From contig DDGL01000003.1 of assembly GCA_002337605.1 (NCBI GenBank), positions 125,063-189,062 of the forward strand: a stretch of DNA of 64,000 bases, read 5' to 3'. This DNA is from Flavobacteriaceae bacterium UBA1903. Lineage in GTDB: Bacteria; Bacteroidota; Bacteroidia; Flavobacteriales; Flavobacteriaceae. The position numbers were made by a program, and so were the translations under genes. The notes under the pieces are model-generated. The model saw nothing but the letters and a program-made list of their open reading frames with translations, had not been told where the DNA came from and did not search any database. Shown here piece after piece: positions 23,756-32,608 of this stretch (the stretch's first letter is position 1; every line of letters begins with the position of its first letter).

Positions 23756-26158
23756 ATGAAAATTTATTTAAGCGTGGCGCTTGCTGTTTTGGCTTGCGCA
23801 ACCTCTATTGCACAAAACTGTGAGCTCACCTTACAGGGAACTGTTATTGATATACACGATGGTACTCCGTTAGCTGGAGCCACAGTGGTACTTGCAGGTT
23901 CTGAAGCAGCCAGAGTAACCGATTTCGATGGGAATTTTAAGTTTACAGATCTGTGTGAAGATTTGTACAACGTACAAATATCCCATCCGGAGTGTACTAC
24001 AAAAGCTTTTGCAGTGCAACTGCAGAACGATACCGATAAAACCTTTAAACTAGAGCACCATTTAGAAGAATTAAATGAAATCCTGATTAAAGGCAGTACC
24101 TATTACACAAAAGCTGAAAGCGTTCTTGAGAATCGAATATCATTAGAAACCCTAGAGGATTACAGTAGTGGTTCTTTAGGCGACGCCTTAAAAACTGTGA
24201 GTGGTGTTTCCTCTCTCAATACAGGCAATACTGTGGTGAAACCCGTAATTAATGGTTTGCATAGTAGCAGAGTTACAATCATAAATAACGGCGTGCGACA
24301 GCAGGACCAGGAATGGGGCGCAGAACACGCACCAAATATCGATTTAAATACTGCCAGTAGTATTACAGTGCTGAAGGGTGCTGCAGCACTTCAGTTTAGT
24401 GGAGATGCTGTTGGAGGTGTTGTAGTAGCAGAACCTGCTCCTGTAACACTTAAGGACTCTTTGTATGGAAAAACAATACTTTCTGGACAGACCAATGGAA
24501 AAGGAGGCGCCTTAACTACGACCCTTACTAAAAGTTATGAAAATGGCTGGTTTGCCCGTTTTCAGGGAACTGCAAAGCGTTATGGCGATTTCGAAGCTCC
24601 GGATTACGAGCTTAGCAACACGGGTCTATCTGAGCAAGATTTCTCTGTAAATACCGGATTGAACAGGATTACCTATGGTTTTGATGCCTACTATTCTTTG
24701 TTTAAAAACAAGATCGGGATTTTACGCGCTTCCCATTTGGGAGGTGCTCAGGATCAGGTAGCAGCCATCGGCAGTGACAGACCCCTTATTCTAAGAGATT
24801 TCACGTACGATATTGATACTCCTAGGCAGGAGGTGACGCATCATCTTGGAAAGGTTTCCGCTTTTTACAAATCTAATTCCCTTGGAATGTTTCGTCTTAC
24901 GTATGATGTACAACAAAACAACCGGTTGGAGTTTGATGTTAGACGTGGCGATGACGATGGAAAGCCTTCTGTAGATCTGGAATTAGTGACTCACAACCTG
25001 TCATTTTCGTTGGAAAGTGACGTGAGTGATGAAATTTCATTAAAAACCGGGCTGGTTGGTAATTTTCAGGAAAACTTTGCAGACCCTTCCACAGGTGTGC
25101 GACGGTTAATTCCAGATTATAAGCAGTATAAATTTGCTGTGTATGGAATAGCAGATTTTCAACTATCTGAAAAGTTTATAGCCGAGTTTGGCGGAAGGTT
25201 TGATTACACCTTTATGGACGTGTTCAAATTTTACCGAACCTCCTTCTGGGAGTCTCGCGGCTACGACACCCAATTTCCAGAACTTATTGTTGAGGATTTT
25301 GGCAACCAGCTACTCACCAACCCGGAACTGGAATTTAATAACGCTTCGGCAACGGTTGGTTTTTCCTATACGTTTGATGAAGACTATGTTTTATTTTCCA
25401 ACTATTCTTTAGCTTCCCGTGCACCCAACGCTTCCGAATTATTTAGTGAAGGATTGCACCATAGCGCATCCAGAATAGAGTTAGGCGACCTGCGTTTTAA
25501 TTCTGAAATTTCACAGAAAATTACTGTGACGGCACAAAAGAAGGGAGATAGGTTTTCATTTGCCATTAATCCGTATGCAACCTTTGTAAAAGATTTTATA
25601 GTGATTGAGCCTACAGGGGTACAACAAACAGTACGTGGGAATTTTCAGGTTTGGGAGTACAGGCAGACCAATGCAAGATTACTTGGTTTAGACACAGATG
25701 CAATGTTTAACATTACAGATGCGTTAGCATTCAACAACCAGTTTTCTATTGTAAAAGGCCAGGACACTTCAAAAGAGCAAGCACTTATAAATATGCCCCC
25801 TGCGAGTATTACCAATGGTTTACAATACCAGTTACCCTTAAAACAACAAGTAAATTTAGGAATAGAAAGCAACTATGTTTTTCGACAAAATGAATTTCCA
25901 AATAATAATTTTGAAGTCTTTCTGCCAGAAACAGAATCCTTCGAAACAGTAGATATAAGTACCCCACCAGCGGCTTACCATCTAGTAAACCTAAACGCTG
26001 GTACAACATTTAATTTTTCTGGTATAGCTACTGTAAATTTAAATGTAAAAGTTACCAACGTATTGAAGACTTCCTATAGAGATTATTTAAATAGACTGCG
26101 ATACTATGCTGACAATCTTGGAAGAAATATGTTATTACAAATAAAAATTAATTATTAA
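23756..26158 (+). CDS. TonB-dependent outer-membrane receptor with carboxypeptidase-like N-domain
   Basis: This is an 800-residue energised importer. A signal peptide (to about residue 19) is followed by a ~85-residue carboxypeptidase-regulatory-like domain with a DGTPLAGATVVLAG strand, the plug domain (about 115-225, with SLGDALKTVSGVSS and VLKGAAALQFSGDAVGGVV) and a 22-strand barrel ending in an aromatic KINY. The plug contains a WGAEHAPNID segment, reminiscent of the His-containing plug loop of ZnuD-type zinc receptors. With the His-rich small protein before it and a lipoprotein after it, metal (perhaps zinc) uptake is my best guess. Substrate not proven. Confidence 0.92.
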   Translation: MKIYLSVALAVLACATSIAQNCELTLQGTVIDIHDGTPLAGATVVLAGSEAARVTDFDGNFKFTDLCEDLYNVQISHPECTTKAFAVQLQNDTDKTFKLEHHLEELNEILIKGSTYYTKAESVLENRISLETLEDYSSGSLGDALKTVSGVSSLNTGNTVVKPVINGLHSSRVTIINNGVRQQDQEWGAEHAPNIDLNTASSITVLKGAAALQFSGDAVGGVVVAEPAPVTLKDSLYGKTILSGQTNGKGGALTTTLTKSYENGWFARFQGTAKRYGDFEAPDYELSNTGLSEQDFSVNTGLNRITYGFDAYYSLFKNKIGILRASHLGGAQDQVAAIGSDRPLILRDFTYDIDTPRQEVTHHLGKVSAFYKSNSLGMFRLTYDVQQNNRLEFDVRRGDDDGKPSVDLELVTHNLSFSLESDVSDEISLKTGLVGNFQENFADPSTGVRRLIPDYKQYKFAVYGIADFQLSEKFIAEFGGRFDYTFMDVFKFYRTSFWESRGYDTQFPELIVEDFGNQLLTNPELEFNNASATVGFSYTFDEDYVLFSNYSLASRAPNASELFSEGLHHSASRIELGDLRFNSEISQKITVTAQKKGDRFSFAINPYATFVKDFIVIEPTGVQQTVRGNFQVWEYRQTNARLLGLDTDAMFNITDALAFNNQFSIVKGQDTSKEQALINMPPASITNGLQYQLPLKQQVNLGIESNYVFRQNEFPNNNFEVFLPETESFETVDISTPPAAYHLVNLNAGTTFNFSGIATVNLNVKVTNVLKTSYRDYLNRLRYYADNLGRNMLLQIKINY

Positions 26159-26178
26159 AACCTAAAATTTAAGTACAT

Positions 26179-26733
26179 ATGAAAACTTTAAAATTTATAA
26201 TACCAACCTTACTTTTCTCACTTTTCATCATTGGATGTAGCGGAGATGACGATACACCCGAAGTAGTAAACGAGGAAGAGATTATTACTTCTGTGATCGC
26301 CACATTGGTAGGTGATACCGGCACAGTAACCTTATCCTCAAGAGATTTGGACGGGGACGGCCCTAACCCTCCTACAATAGTTGTATCTGGTAATTTAAAA
26401 ACAAACACCACCTATGCAGGCTCCGTTCAGTTTTTAAACGAATCCGAAACTCCTGCTGAAGATATTACAGAAGAAGTAGAAGAAGAGGCAGAAGAGCACC
26501 AGGTATTTCTTATCCCTGGCGGAGGACTTGATGTAACGGTAACCTCTGAAAACTCAGATGGTAACGGAAACCCGTTAGGGACCCAATTTACGTTAGAAAC
26601 CACTACGGTAACCAACGGTACGTTAAACATTACACTACGCCACGAACCCAAAAAGCCTAACGACGGTACACTAGCAGATGCAGGTGGAGAAACCGACGTA
26701 ACGGTTACTTTTGATGTAACAGTAGAACAATAA
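26179..26733 (+). CDS. Lipoprotein of the TonB-receptor operon
   Basis: This is a 184-residue predicted lipoprotein with lipobox FIIGC (C20), followed by a GDDD acidic linker. The mature domain is Thr/Val-rich beta structure (SRDLDGDGPNPPTIVVSGNL, then TTYAGSVQFLNE). It includes a run of Glu with one His (EEVEEEAEEHQVF) and a repeat-like C-terminus (TNGTLNITLRHEPKKPNDG). I recall similar proteins, often labelled periplasmic-binding-fold, behind TonB receptors of this type. It starts 20 bases after the receptor gene and ends at a terminator, closing the operon. Confidence 0.78.
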   Translation: MKTLKFIIPTLLFSLFIIGCSGDDDTPEVVNEEEIITSVIATLVGDTGTVTLSSRDLDGDGPNPPTIVVSGNLKTNTTYAGSVQFLNESETPAEDITEEVEEEAEEHQVFLIPGGGLDVTVTSENSDGNGNPLGTQFTLETTTVTNGTLNITLRHEPKKPNDGTLADAGGETDVTVTFDVTVEQ

Positions 26734-26754
26734 ACCCAAAGTAACTAGTATAAA

Positions 26755-26790
26755 AAATGCCTTCAGAAATTATTCCTGAAGGCATTTTTA
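26755..26790. terminator. Terminator between the TonB operon and the opposing small gene
   Basis: AAAATGCCTTCAG (26755-26767) pairs with CTGAAGGCATTTT, followed by T; A-rich on the other side, so it can act in both directions. Confidence 0.9.
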
Positions 26791-26808
26791 ACTAGTATCA
26801 AATTAGTA

Positions 26809-27117
26809 TTACTCTACCACTTCCACCTCGATAGTTTGAGGAACGGGGTCTTTTTTACCCTGCCAAACGTAGGTGTACAACCACATAAGTGTAAATGTTG
26901 GTATAAAGTCGGAAATGGGTAATATCTCTTCAATAAATACAACCACCGAAGCTATTTTCCCTTGCTCCCCTGAGTACATATCACTCATCTTTTTTGCAGC
27001 AAAGGGTGCCCAAAGTATATCGAGAAAAGGACCCACTACCGGAATTGCCATGGATACCATTCCAATAGCGTCAAAGAGTAATCCTTTTTTAAAGTTAGAA
27101 ATTTTTGTATTTTTCAT
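26809..27117 (-). CDS. Small membrane protein of unknown function
   Basis: This 102-residue protein has two to three hydrophobic segments (about 12-35, 52-66 and 72-86). It begins NTKISNFKKGLLFDAIGMVSM and ends with an acidic TIEVEVVE tail. The segment PVVGPFLDILWAPFAAKKMSDMY resembles a membrane-hairpin family found in Bacteroidota, but I do not recognise a named function. It is a single gene with the shared terminator downstream and 64 bases between it and folE upstream. Confidence 0.75.
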   Translation of the reverse strand: MKNTKISNFKKGLLFDAIGMVSMAIPVVGPFLDILWAPFAAKKMSDMYSGEQGKIASVVVFIEEILPISDFIPTFTLMWLYTYVWQGKKDPVPQTIEVEVVE

Positions 27118-27181
27118 TATAGGTGTGTTATTATTTCTACAAACAATAACGCAAGAAAGGTGCCAGAAATTGTTGTGTCAG

Positions 27182-27781
27182 TTAAGACAAATCACTCGTA
27201 ATCAACTTTAAAAATTCATTACGGGTTTCAATTTTTTCAAACTGTCCCCTGAAACCAGATGTAGTAGTAACGCTATTCTGTTTTTGTACTCCACGCATCA
27301 TCATACACATATGGCTGGCTTCGATGACTACCGCAACTCCTTTTGGTTGTAACGTATTGTTGATGCACTCCAGGATATCATGAGTTAAGCGCTCCTGCAC
27401 TTGTAAGCGTCTTGCAAATACATCTACCACCCGTGGAATTTTACTAAGTCCTACAATGTGCCCATTCGGGATGTAAGCTATGTGCGCTTTTCCGAAAAAC
27501 GGTAAGATATGGTGTTCGCAGAGGGAATACAATTCAATATCCTTTACAACGACCATATCGTTATAATCCTCGGCAAACATAGCTGCCTTTAAGATTTTAG
27601 CAGGATCCTGACAATGTCCTGAAGTAAGAAACTGCATGGCCTTTGCGGCACGTTCAGGAGTTCTTACGATTCCTTCTCTTTCAACATCCTCTCCTACCCC
27701 TTTCAGGATTTCTAAATAATTAGTGGCTAGATTTTCTGTGGTTTCAGTGTTGTAGTCTTCTGTATTTTTATAGCTTCCCAT
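27182..27781 (-). CDS. folE: GTP cyclohydrolase I
   Basis: This enzyme converts GTP to dihydroneopterin triphosphate, the first step to folate and other pterins. The 199-residue protein carries zinc ligands C88 and H91 (LCEHHILPFFGKAHIAY) and C159 (EASHMCMMMRGV), the GLSKIPRVVD helix and the C-terminal NEFLKLI. All motifs of type IA are present. It directly follows msrA: the msrA stop codon and this start codon are adjacent with no spacer, so the two are co-transcribed. Confidence 0.97.
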   Translation of the reverse strand: MGSYKNTEDYNTETTENLATNYLEILKGVGEDVEREGIVRTPERAAKAMQFLTSGHCQDPAKILKAAMFAEDYNDMVVVKDIELYSLCEHHILPFFGKAHIAYIPNGHIVGLSKIPRVVDVFARRLQVQERLTHDILECINNTLQPKGVAVVIEASHMCMMMRGVQKQNSVTTTSGFRGQFEKIETRNEFLKLITSDLS

Positions 27782-28327
27782 TTATGTCTGTTTCAATTTA
27801 TCTGAATAGTATTTATTTATTTTGTTCACCTTAGGGTCAATGATAAATTGACAGTAGGGATGGCTTTTGTTATTGTTGTAATATTCGTGATGATCTACTT
27901 CTGCAATATAAAAAACATCCAGTTCTTTTACTTCAGTTACAATATCATTTTCAAACACATTCTCTTTGTCAAGCAGCGTTATCATCTTTTCTGACGCTTG
28001 TTTTTGAGTTTCAGTAGTATAAAAAATAGCGCTTCGGTATTGAGTACCTTTATCGTTTCCCTGCTGGTTAAGCGTGGTTGGATCGTGCGTAGCAAAGTAA
28101 ATTTCCAATAATTCTTCAATACTAACCACTAAGGGGTTGTAGGTAACCTCCACACCCTCAGCATGCCCTGTGCGGCCTTGACAAACCTCCCGATACGCAG
28201 GGTTTTTAATCGCTCCGCCGGTATATCCGGGCACTACCTTTTCAACGCCTTTAATACGTTGAAAAACCGCTTCAGTACACCAGAAACAGCCCGCAGCAAA
28301 TATAATTTTTTCAATATTCTCATTCAT
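27782..28327 (-). CDS. msrA: Peptide methionine sulfoxide reductase A
   Basis: This enzyme repairs methionine-S-sulfoxide in proteins. The 181-residue protein shows the catalytic GCFWC motif (C14), VVPGYTGG, TGHAEGVEVTYNP and the EVDHHEYYNNN stretch near the C-terminus. It has no recycling Cys near the end and no fused MsrB domain. ATG 28327 is chosen because it begins MNENIEKIIFAAGCFWC; a more upstream start would place the first codons inside the TACCTTTG promoter element, which leaves a 5' leader of only a few bases. It is the first gene of a two-gene unit with folE. Confidence 0.96.
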   Translation of the reverse strand: MNENIEKIIFAAGCFWCTEAVFQRIKGVEKVVPGYTGGAIKNPAYREVCQGRTGHAEGVEVTYNPLVVSIEELLEIYFATHDPTTLNQQGNDKGTQYRSAIFYTTETQKQASEKMITLLDKENVFENDIVTEVKELDVFYIAEVDHHEYYNNNKSHPYCQFIIDPKVNKINKYYSDKLKQT

Positions 28328-28332
28328 AAATA

Positions 28333-28340
28333 CAAAGGTA
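28333..28340 (-). promoter_or_regulatory. TACCTTTG promoter element of msrA-folE
   Basis: On the minus strand TACCTTTG matches TAnnTTTG exactly. It ends just 5 bases before the ATG at 28327, so the message would be nearly leaderless. Confidence 0.6.
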
Positions 28341-28478
28341 TAGTTTAACAATAGCGTCTACTAAACTTAGCTCTTTTTAACTTTTTGTTAGGAAGTCCAG
28401 AGATAGCAGAAGGTTAGCTTTGTGCATTCATCACAAGTTTCCCGTGGCAAATCAATCAACATAACAGTATAGTCTCTA

Positions 28479-30923
28479 ATGGGTAGGTTTTATTACACAC
28501 TTCTATTTTTATTTTTTGGAATTTCCTTCAGCTCCGCACAAGAAACCCTTACTCCAAATAACAAACCAAGAAAAATTTTGAATGCGCAACGCATCAGTAC
28601 TCCTCCTGTAATAGATGGAAACTTACGTGAAGCAATCTGGCAGAACATTACACCTTCAGGAGATTTTAATATGTATCAACCAGGGAATGAAGGTCTTATT
28701 CCTGCCGAATTTCAAAGTGAAGTGAAAATGGCTTACACCGATAAAGCGGTGTATATTGCTGCCTACTTATACGATCCGGAACCCGAAAAGATCCTAAAAC
28801 AATTTTCACAACGGGACGATGTGTTTGCACAGGCCGATAGGCTGGCAGTAGCAATCAACACCTACAACGATGGTATAAACGAAACCCGGTTTTACGTAAC
28901 AAGCGCCGGAACCATAGGAGATTCCCGAGTGAGCAGTAACAATCAGGACTTTGGTTATAATGTTGTTTTTTCCTGTCAGATCTCCTACGATGAAAATGGC
29001 TGGTATGCCGAGTTTGAAATACCTTACAACGCCTTACGTTTTCCGGAAAAGGAAGTGCAAAATTGGAGTATTAATTTTTACCGGGAAATAAAGAACAGAA
29101 ATGAAACACATACCTGGAGCTTCATCAACAATAGTATTGGTAAAGAAACACAATACAATGGCCAGGTAGCTGGCGTAAGAAATATAGACCCTCCTGTAAG
29201 ACTTACCATGTTTCCTTTCGCACAAGGAACTGTAACAAGCTTTGATGATGAAACTGAAACAAGCCTAACCGCTGGTCTGGATATAAAATACGGCTTGAGC
29301 GATAGCTTTACACTGGATGCTACGCTTATTCCGGATTTTGGACAAGCTGCTTTTGACAACGTAACCCTTAACCTGGGTCCTTTTGAACAAACTTTTGGCG
29401 AAAACAGACAGTTTTTTTCTGAAGGAACCGAACTTTTTAATAAAGGTGGAATTTTCTTCTCCCGTAGGATTGGAAACGCGCCCTCAGGAAGCCTGGAACT
29501 TGCAGATGAAGAGAAAGCACTTGAAAACCCAAGGCGTGTAAAGTTGCTAAACGCCATAAAAGTTTCGGGCCGTACCGAAAATAATCTTGGAATTGGTGTA
29601 TTAAATACCATAACTGGAGAAACCAAAGCAGTTATCCAGGATACATTAACTGGTACTTTACGTGAAGTCCTTATAGAACCCGTCGCAAATTATAATGTGG
29701 CTGTTTTGGATCAACAATTTAACGACAACTCCTCTATTTCGCTTATAAATACAAATGTTACTAGAGATGGAAGCTTTAGAGACGCTAACGTTTCTGCAAT
29801 CGCATTTGATGTGGCTGACAAAGGAAACAGGTTTCGTACTTCGGGACGCGGTATTGTAAGTACTGTAAACCAAAGTGATGGTTTTAAAACCGGTTTCAGA
29901 AGCGAATTGGATTTTTTTAGAATTAAAGGTCAATTCAGATATCGGGTTGGACACGATTTTGCTAATAAAACGTTTGACATTAATGATTTGGGTATTAACA
30001 ACACCAATAATTATAACAATTTTGTGGCGGGCGTCTCTTATGAAATATTTGAGCCCACTGAAATTTTCAATCGGTATAGATTCTCTCTTACAGCAAGGCA
30101 TAGAAGGCTGTATAAACCAGACATAAAAACCCGAAACGACTACAGCTTCGACACCTTCTTTTTTACTGTACAACGCTTTGCCTTTGGTGTTAACGGCAGT
30201 TATTTTACCGAAGATAAAAACTTTTTTGAACCAAGAGTAAATGGAAAGTTTGTTATTTTCCCTGCGACGCTTGGAGGACGGGCATTTGTCTCATCAGATT
30301 TTAGAAAGAAATTTGCCTACGATCTTGGCGTGAGTAGCAGGAAAGCCTTTGAAAACCCAAGAGAGTTTTATGCTATAGATTTTTCACCGCGCTATCGGTT
30401 TTCAAATAGATTTGCCATGATCTTAAGCTCTGAGTTTGCTGTTGATAATGATACCTTTGGGTACATTGACAATACAGAAGATGATGTGTTTTTTGGGCAA
30501 CGGGACATTAGACGTATTGAAAATGCTATAACTGCAAGCTATAATTTTGATCCATTTAAAGCTATTGATTTGCGCTTCCGGAATTTCTGGAGTACCGCAG
30601 ACTACAGCGATGATATCTTTTTTATTCTGAATGAGGACGGAACAAAAGACACTACAGCTTACGATATTTCAGAAAATGATCCGAATACCAACTTTAATAT
30701 CTGGAATCTGGATTTGAGTTTTAGATGGCGTTTTGCCCCTGGTAGCGAAGCTTCCCTGCTGTATCGAAATAAAATATTTAACGTAACCGACATGGCGCAA
30801 CTGGAGTATGGCGAAAGTTTGCAGGAACTTTTCGATCAGGATCAACAGCATACCGTATCACTTCGAGTGACTTATTTTGTAGACTACAACAACGTAAAAG
30901 GGCTCTTCCATAAAAAAGCTTAG
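28479..30923 (+). CDS. DUF5916 family outer-membrane protein with CBM9-like domain
   Basis: This is an 814-residue exported protein. It has a signal peptide (to about residue 21, SSAQ), a CBM9-like/DOMON-type beta domain (about 32-215) that contains RISTPPVIDGNLREAIW and WYAEFEIPYNALRFP, and a large C-terminal beta-barrel-like region (DUF5916). The latter has GQAAFDNVTLNLGPFEQTF and ENRQFFSEGTELFNKGGIFFSRRIG as landmarks. It probably resides in the outer membrane. It is common in Bacteroidota and has no established function; polysaccharide-related roles have been suggested because of the first domain. It is a single gene. Confidence 0.88.
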   Translation: MGRFYYTLLFLFFGISFSSAQETLTPNNKPRKILNAQRISTPPVIDGNLREAIWQNITPSGDFNMYQPGNEGLIPAEFQSEVKMAYTDKAVYIAAYLYDPEPEKILKQFSQRDDVFAQADRLAVAINTYNDGINETRFYVTSAGTIGDSRVSSNNQDFGYNVVFSCQISYDENGWYAEFEIPYNALRFPEKEVQNWSINFYREIKNRNETHTWSFINNSIGKETQYNGQVAGVRNIDPPVRLTMFPFAQGTVTSFDDETETSLTAGLDIKYGLSDSFTLDATLIPDFGQAAFDNVTLNLGPFEQTFGENRQFFSEGTELFNKGGIFFSRRIGNAPSGSLELADEEKALENPRRVKLLNAIKVSGRTENNLGIGVLNTITGETKAVIQDTLTGTLREVLIEPVANYNVAVLDQQFNDNSSISLINTNVTRDGSFRDANVSAIAFDVADKGNRFRTSGRGIVSTVNQSDGFKTGFRSELDFFRIKGQFRYRVGHDFANKTFDINDLGINNTNNYNNFVAGVSYEIFEPTEIFNRYRFSLTARHRRLYKPDIKTRNDYSFDTFFFTVQRFAFGVNGSYFTEDKNFFEPRVNGKFVIFPATLGGRAFVSSDFRKKFAYDLGVSSRKAFENPREFYAIDFSPRYRFSNRFAMILSSEFAVDNDTFGYIDNTEDDVFFGQRDIRRIENAITASYNFDPFKAIDLRFRNFWSTADYSDDIFFILNEDGTKDTTAYDISENDPNTNFNIWNLDLSFRWRFAPGSEASLLYRNKIFNVTDMAQLEYGESLQELFDQDQQHTVSLRVTYFVDYNNVKGLFHKKA

Positions 30924-30968
30924 GATGCTTTTACTATAAATACGTACTTTCGTAAAAACTGAAACCGA

Positions 30969-31622
30969 GTGATTACTGCACAAAATATCCATAAGTATTA
31001 CGACGACCTGCACGTGTTGAAGGGCGTAGATCTACATATTAAAAAATCTGAAATTGTCTCCATCGTAGGTGCCTCAGGAGCGGGAAAGACAACACTACTT
31101 CAAATACTGGGGACGCTCGATCATTTTTCTGAAGGCGAGTTGCAATTAAATAATACCGCTATTTCAAAACTAAACCGAAAGGAACTGGCAGCGTTCAGAA
31201 ATGCTTCGCTAGGGTTTATTTTTCAGTTTCATCAATTGTTACCTGAGTTTACAGCTCTGGAAAATATTTGTATTCCAGCCTTTATCAAAAAAACACCAAA
31301 AGCCGAAGCAGAGAAAAGAGCTAAAGAATTACTGAAGTTTTTAGGCCTTTCTCATCGGGAAACACACAAGCCCAACGAGCTTTCTGGAGGAGAACAACAA
31401 CGTGTTGCTGTAGCGAGAGCGCTCATTAACAATCCGGATATTGTACTCGCGGACGAACCCAGCGGAAATTTGGATACAGAAAGTGCCGAGAACCTTCACA
31501 ACCTTTTCTTTCAACTCCGGGACGAATTTGGACAAACCTTCGTTATCGTAACCCATAATGAAGAGCTAGCCGAAATGGCAGATAGAAAATTGACCATGCA
31601 GGATGGAAAAATAGTTAATTAA
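30969..31622 (+). CDS. LolD/MacB-type ABC transporter ATPase
   Basis: This 217-residue ATPase of the LolD/FtsE/MacB group has Walker A GASGAGKT (34-41), the Q-loop in FIFQFHQLLPEFTALENI, the signature LSGGEQQRVAVARAL and Walker B VLADEPSGNLD. The start codon is GTG, just before ITAQNIHKYY. In other bacteria LolD works with LolC/E to release lipoproteins from the inner membrane. No permease gene is next to it, and the FtsX-type permease at 5318 lies 24 kb away, so its partner is unassigned. Confidence 0.92.
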   Translation: MITAQNIHKYYDDLHVLKGVDLHIKKSEIVSIVGASGAGKTTLLQILGTLDHFSEGELQLNNTAISKLNRKELAAFRNASLGFIFQFHQLLPEFTALENICIPAFIKKTPKAEAEKRAKELLKFLGLSHRETHKPNELSGGEQQRVAVARALINNPDIVLADEPSGNLDTESAENLHNLFFQLRDEFGQTFVIVTHNEELAEMADRKLTMQDGKIVN

Positions 31623-31734
31623 CCAGCAACTGCTTGAACGTCTCGGTAGTACTTTATAGTAGTAAATTCTTCCTTCGGCACCTTTCAATACTAAACAATA
31701 AAAATAGAGCCTGTTATAACGGGTGAATTAAATA

Positions 31735-32499
31735 ATGAATAAAAAGCAACTCAAAGAATTTTTGGATGAAAAAGTAGTGCAATACAACCGTCCGGAGTTT
31801 ATAGAGAGCGACCCTATTCAGATTCCACATTTATTTACTAAAAAGGAAGATGTGGAAATTTCAGGATTTTTAACGGCTACCATTGCTTGGGGCAATAGAA
31901 AAAGCATCCTGAACAACAGCAACAAACTAATGCAGTTATTACACAACTCCCCTTTTGATTTTGTTATGAATGCATCTGAAGATGACCTGGATTCTCTTTC
32001 AGGCTTTGTGCATAGAACTTTTAACGGGGGCGATCTTCAGTATTTTATAAAAGCTCTTCAGAATATTTATAGAACCCGTGGGGGCCTGGAAGGAATTTTC
32101 ACTCGTAATAGCACAAATACTTCAACACAAAAAGCAATTTCTGCCTTTAAAAAAGAATTTTTCAGTTTGCCTCACCAACCGCGTACACAAAAACATGTAA
32201 GCGATCCTTTAAAAAATTCTGCCGCGAAAAGAATTAATATGTTTTTACGCTGGATGGTTCGTGATGCAAGCTCGGGCGTAGACTTAGGAATCTGGAAAAA
32301 CATTCCTACAAGTGCTCTTAGTTGCCCACTGGACGTACACAGCGGTACCGTTGCCAGAAAATTAAAGCTCCTAAGGCGCAAACAAAACGACGGGAAAGCA
32401 TTAGCAGAGTTGGACAGCGAACTTAGAAAGCTGGACCCCAAAGATCCTGTAAAATATGACTTCGCGCTCTTTGGATTGGGAGTTTTTGAACGGTTTTAG
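31735..32499 (+). CDS. TIGR02757 family protein
   Basis: This is a 254-residue soluble protein of the TIGR02757 (DUF2400) family. It opens with KKQLKEFLDEKVVQYNRPEFIESDPIQIPH and contains TIAWGNRKSILNNSNKLMQLL, KRINMFLRWMVRD and the VDLGIWKNIPTSALSCPLDVHSG block. The latter resembles helix-hairpin-helix DNA-glycosylase-like folds of the HhH-GPD superfamily. The function is unknown; a role in nucleic-acid repair is a structural inference only. It is 112 bases after the LolD-like gene. Confidence 0.87.
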   Translation: MNKKQLKEFLDEKVVQYNRPEFIESDPIQIPHLFTKKEDVEISGFLTATIAWGNRKSILNNSNKLMQLLHNSPFDFVMNASEDDLDSLSGFVHRTFNGGDLQYFIKALQNIYRTRGGLEGIFTRNSTNTSTQKAISAFKKEFFSLPHQPRTQKHVSDPLKNSAAKRINMFLRWMVRDASSGVDLGIWKNIPTSALSCPLDVHSGTVARKLKLLRRKQNDGKALAELDSELRKLDPKDPVKYDFALFGLGVFERF

Positions 32500-32608
32500 T
32501 ACAATTATTGCCATTTTACACTTGGATTGTTAAAGATATCACAAAAAGATTTTATCTTAGCTGTACGAAAATGCAAAGAAGTTCTACAGTACATAAGAAT
32601 TTCAAACT

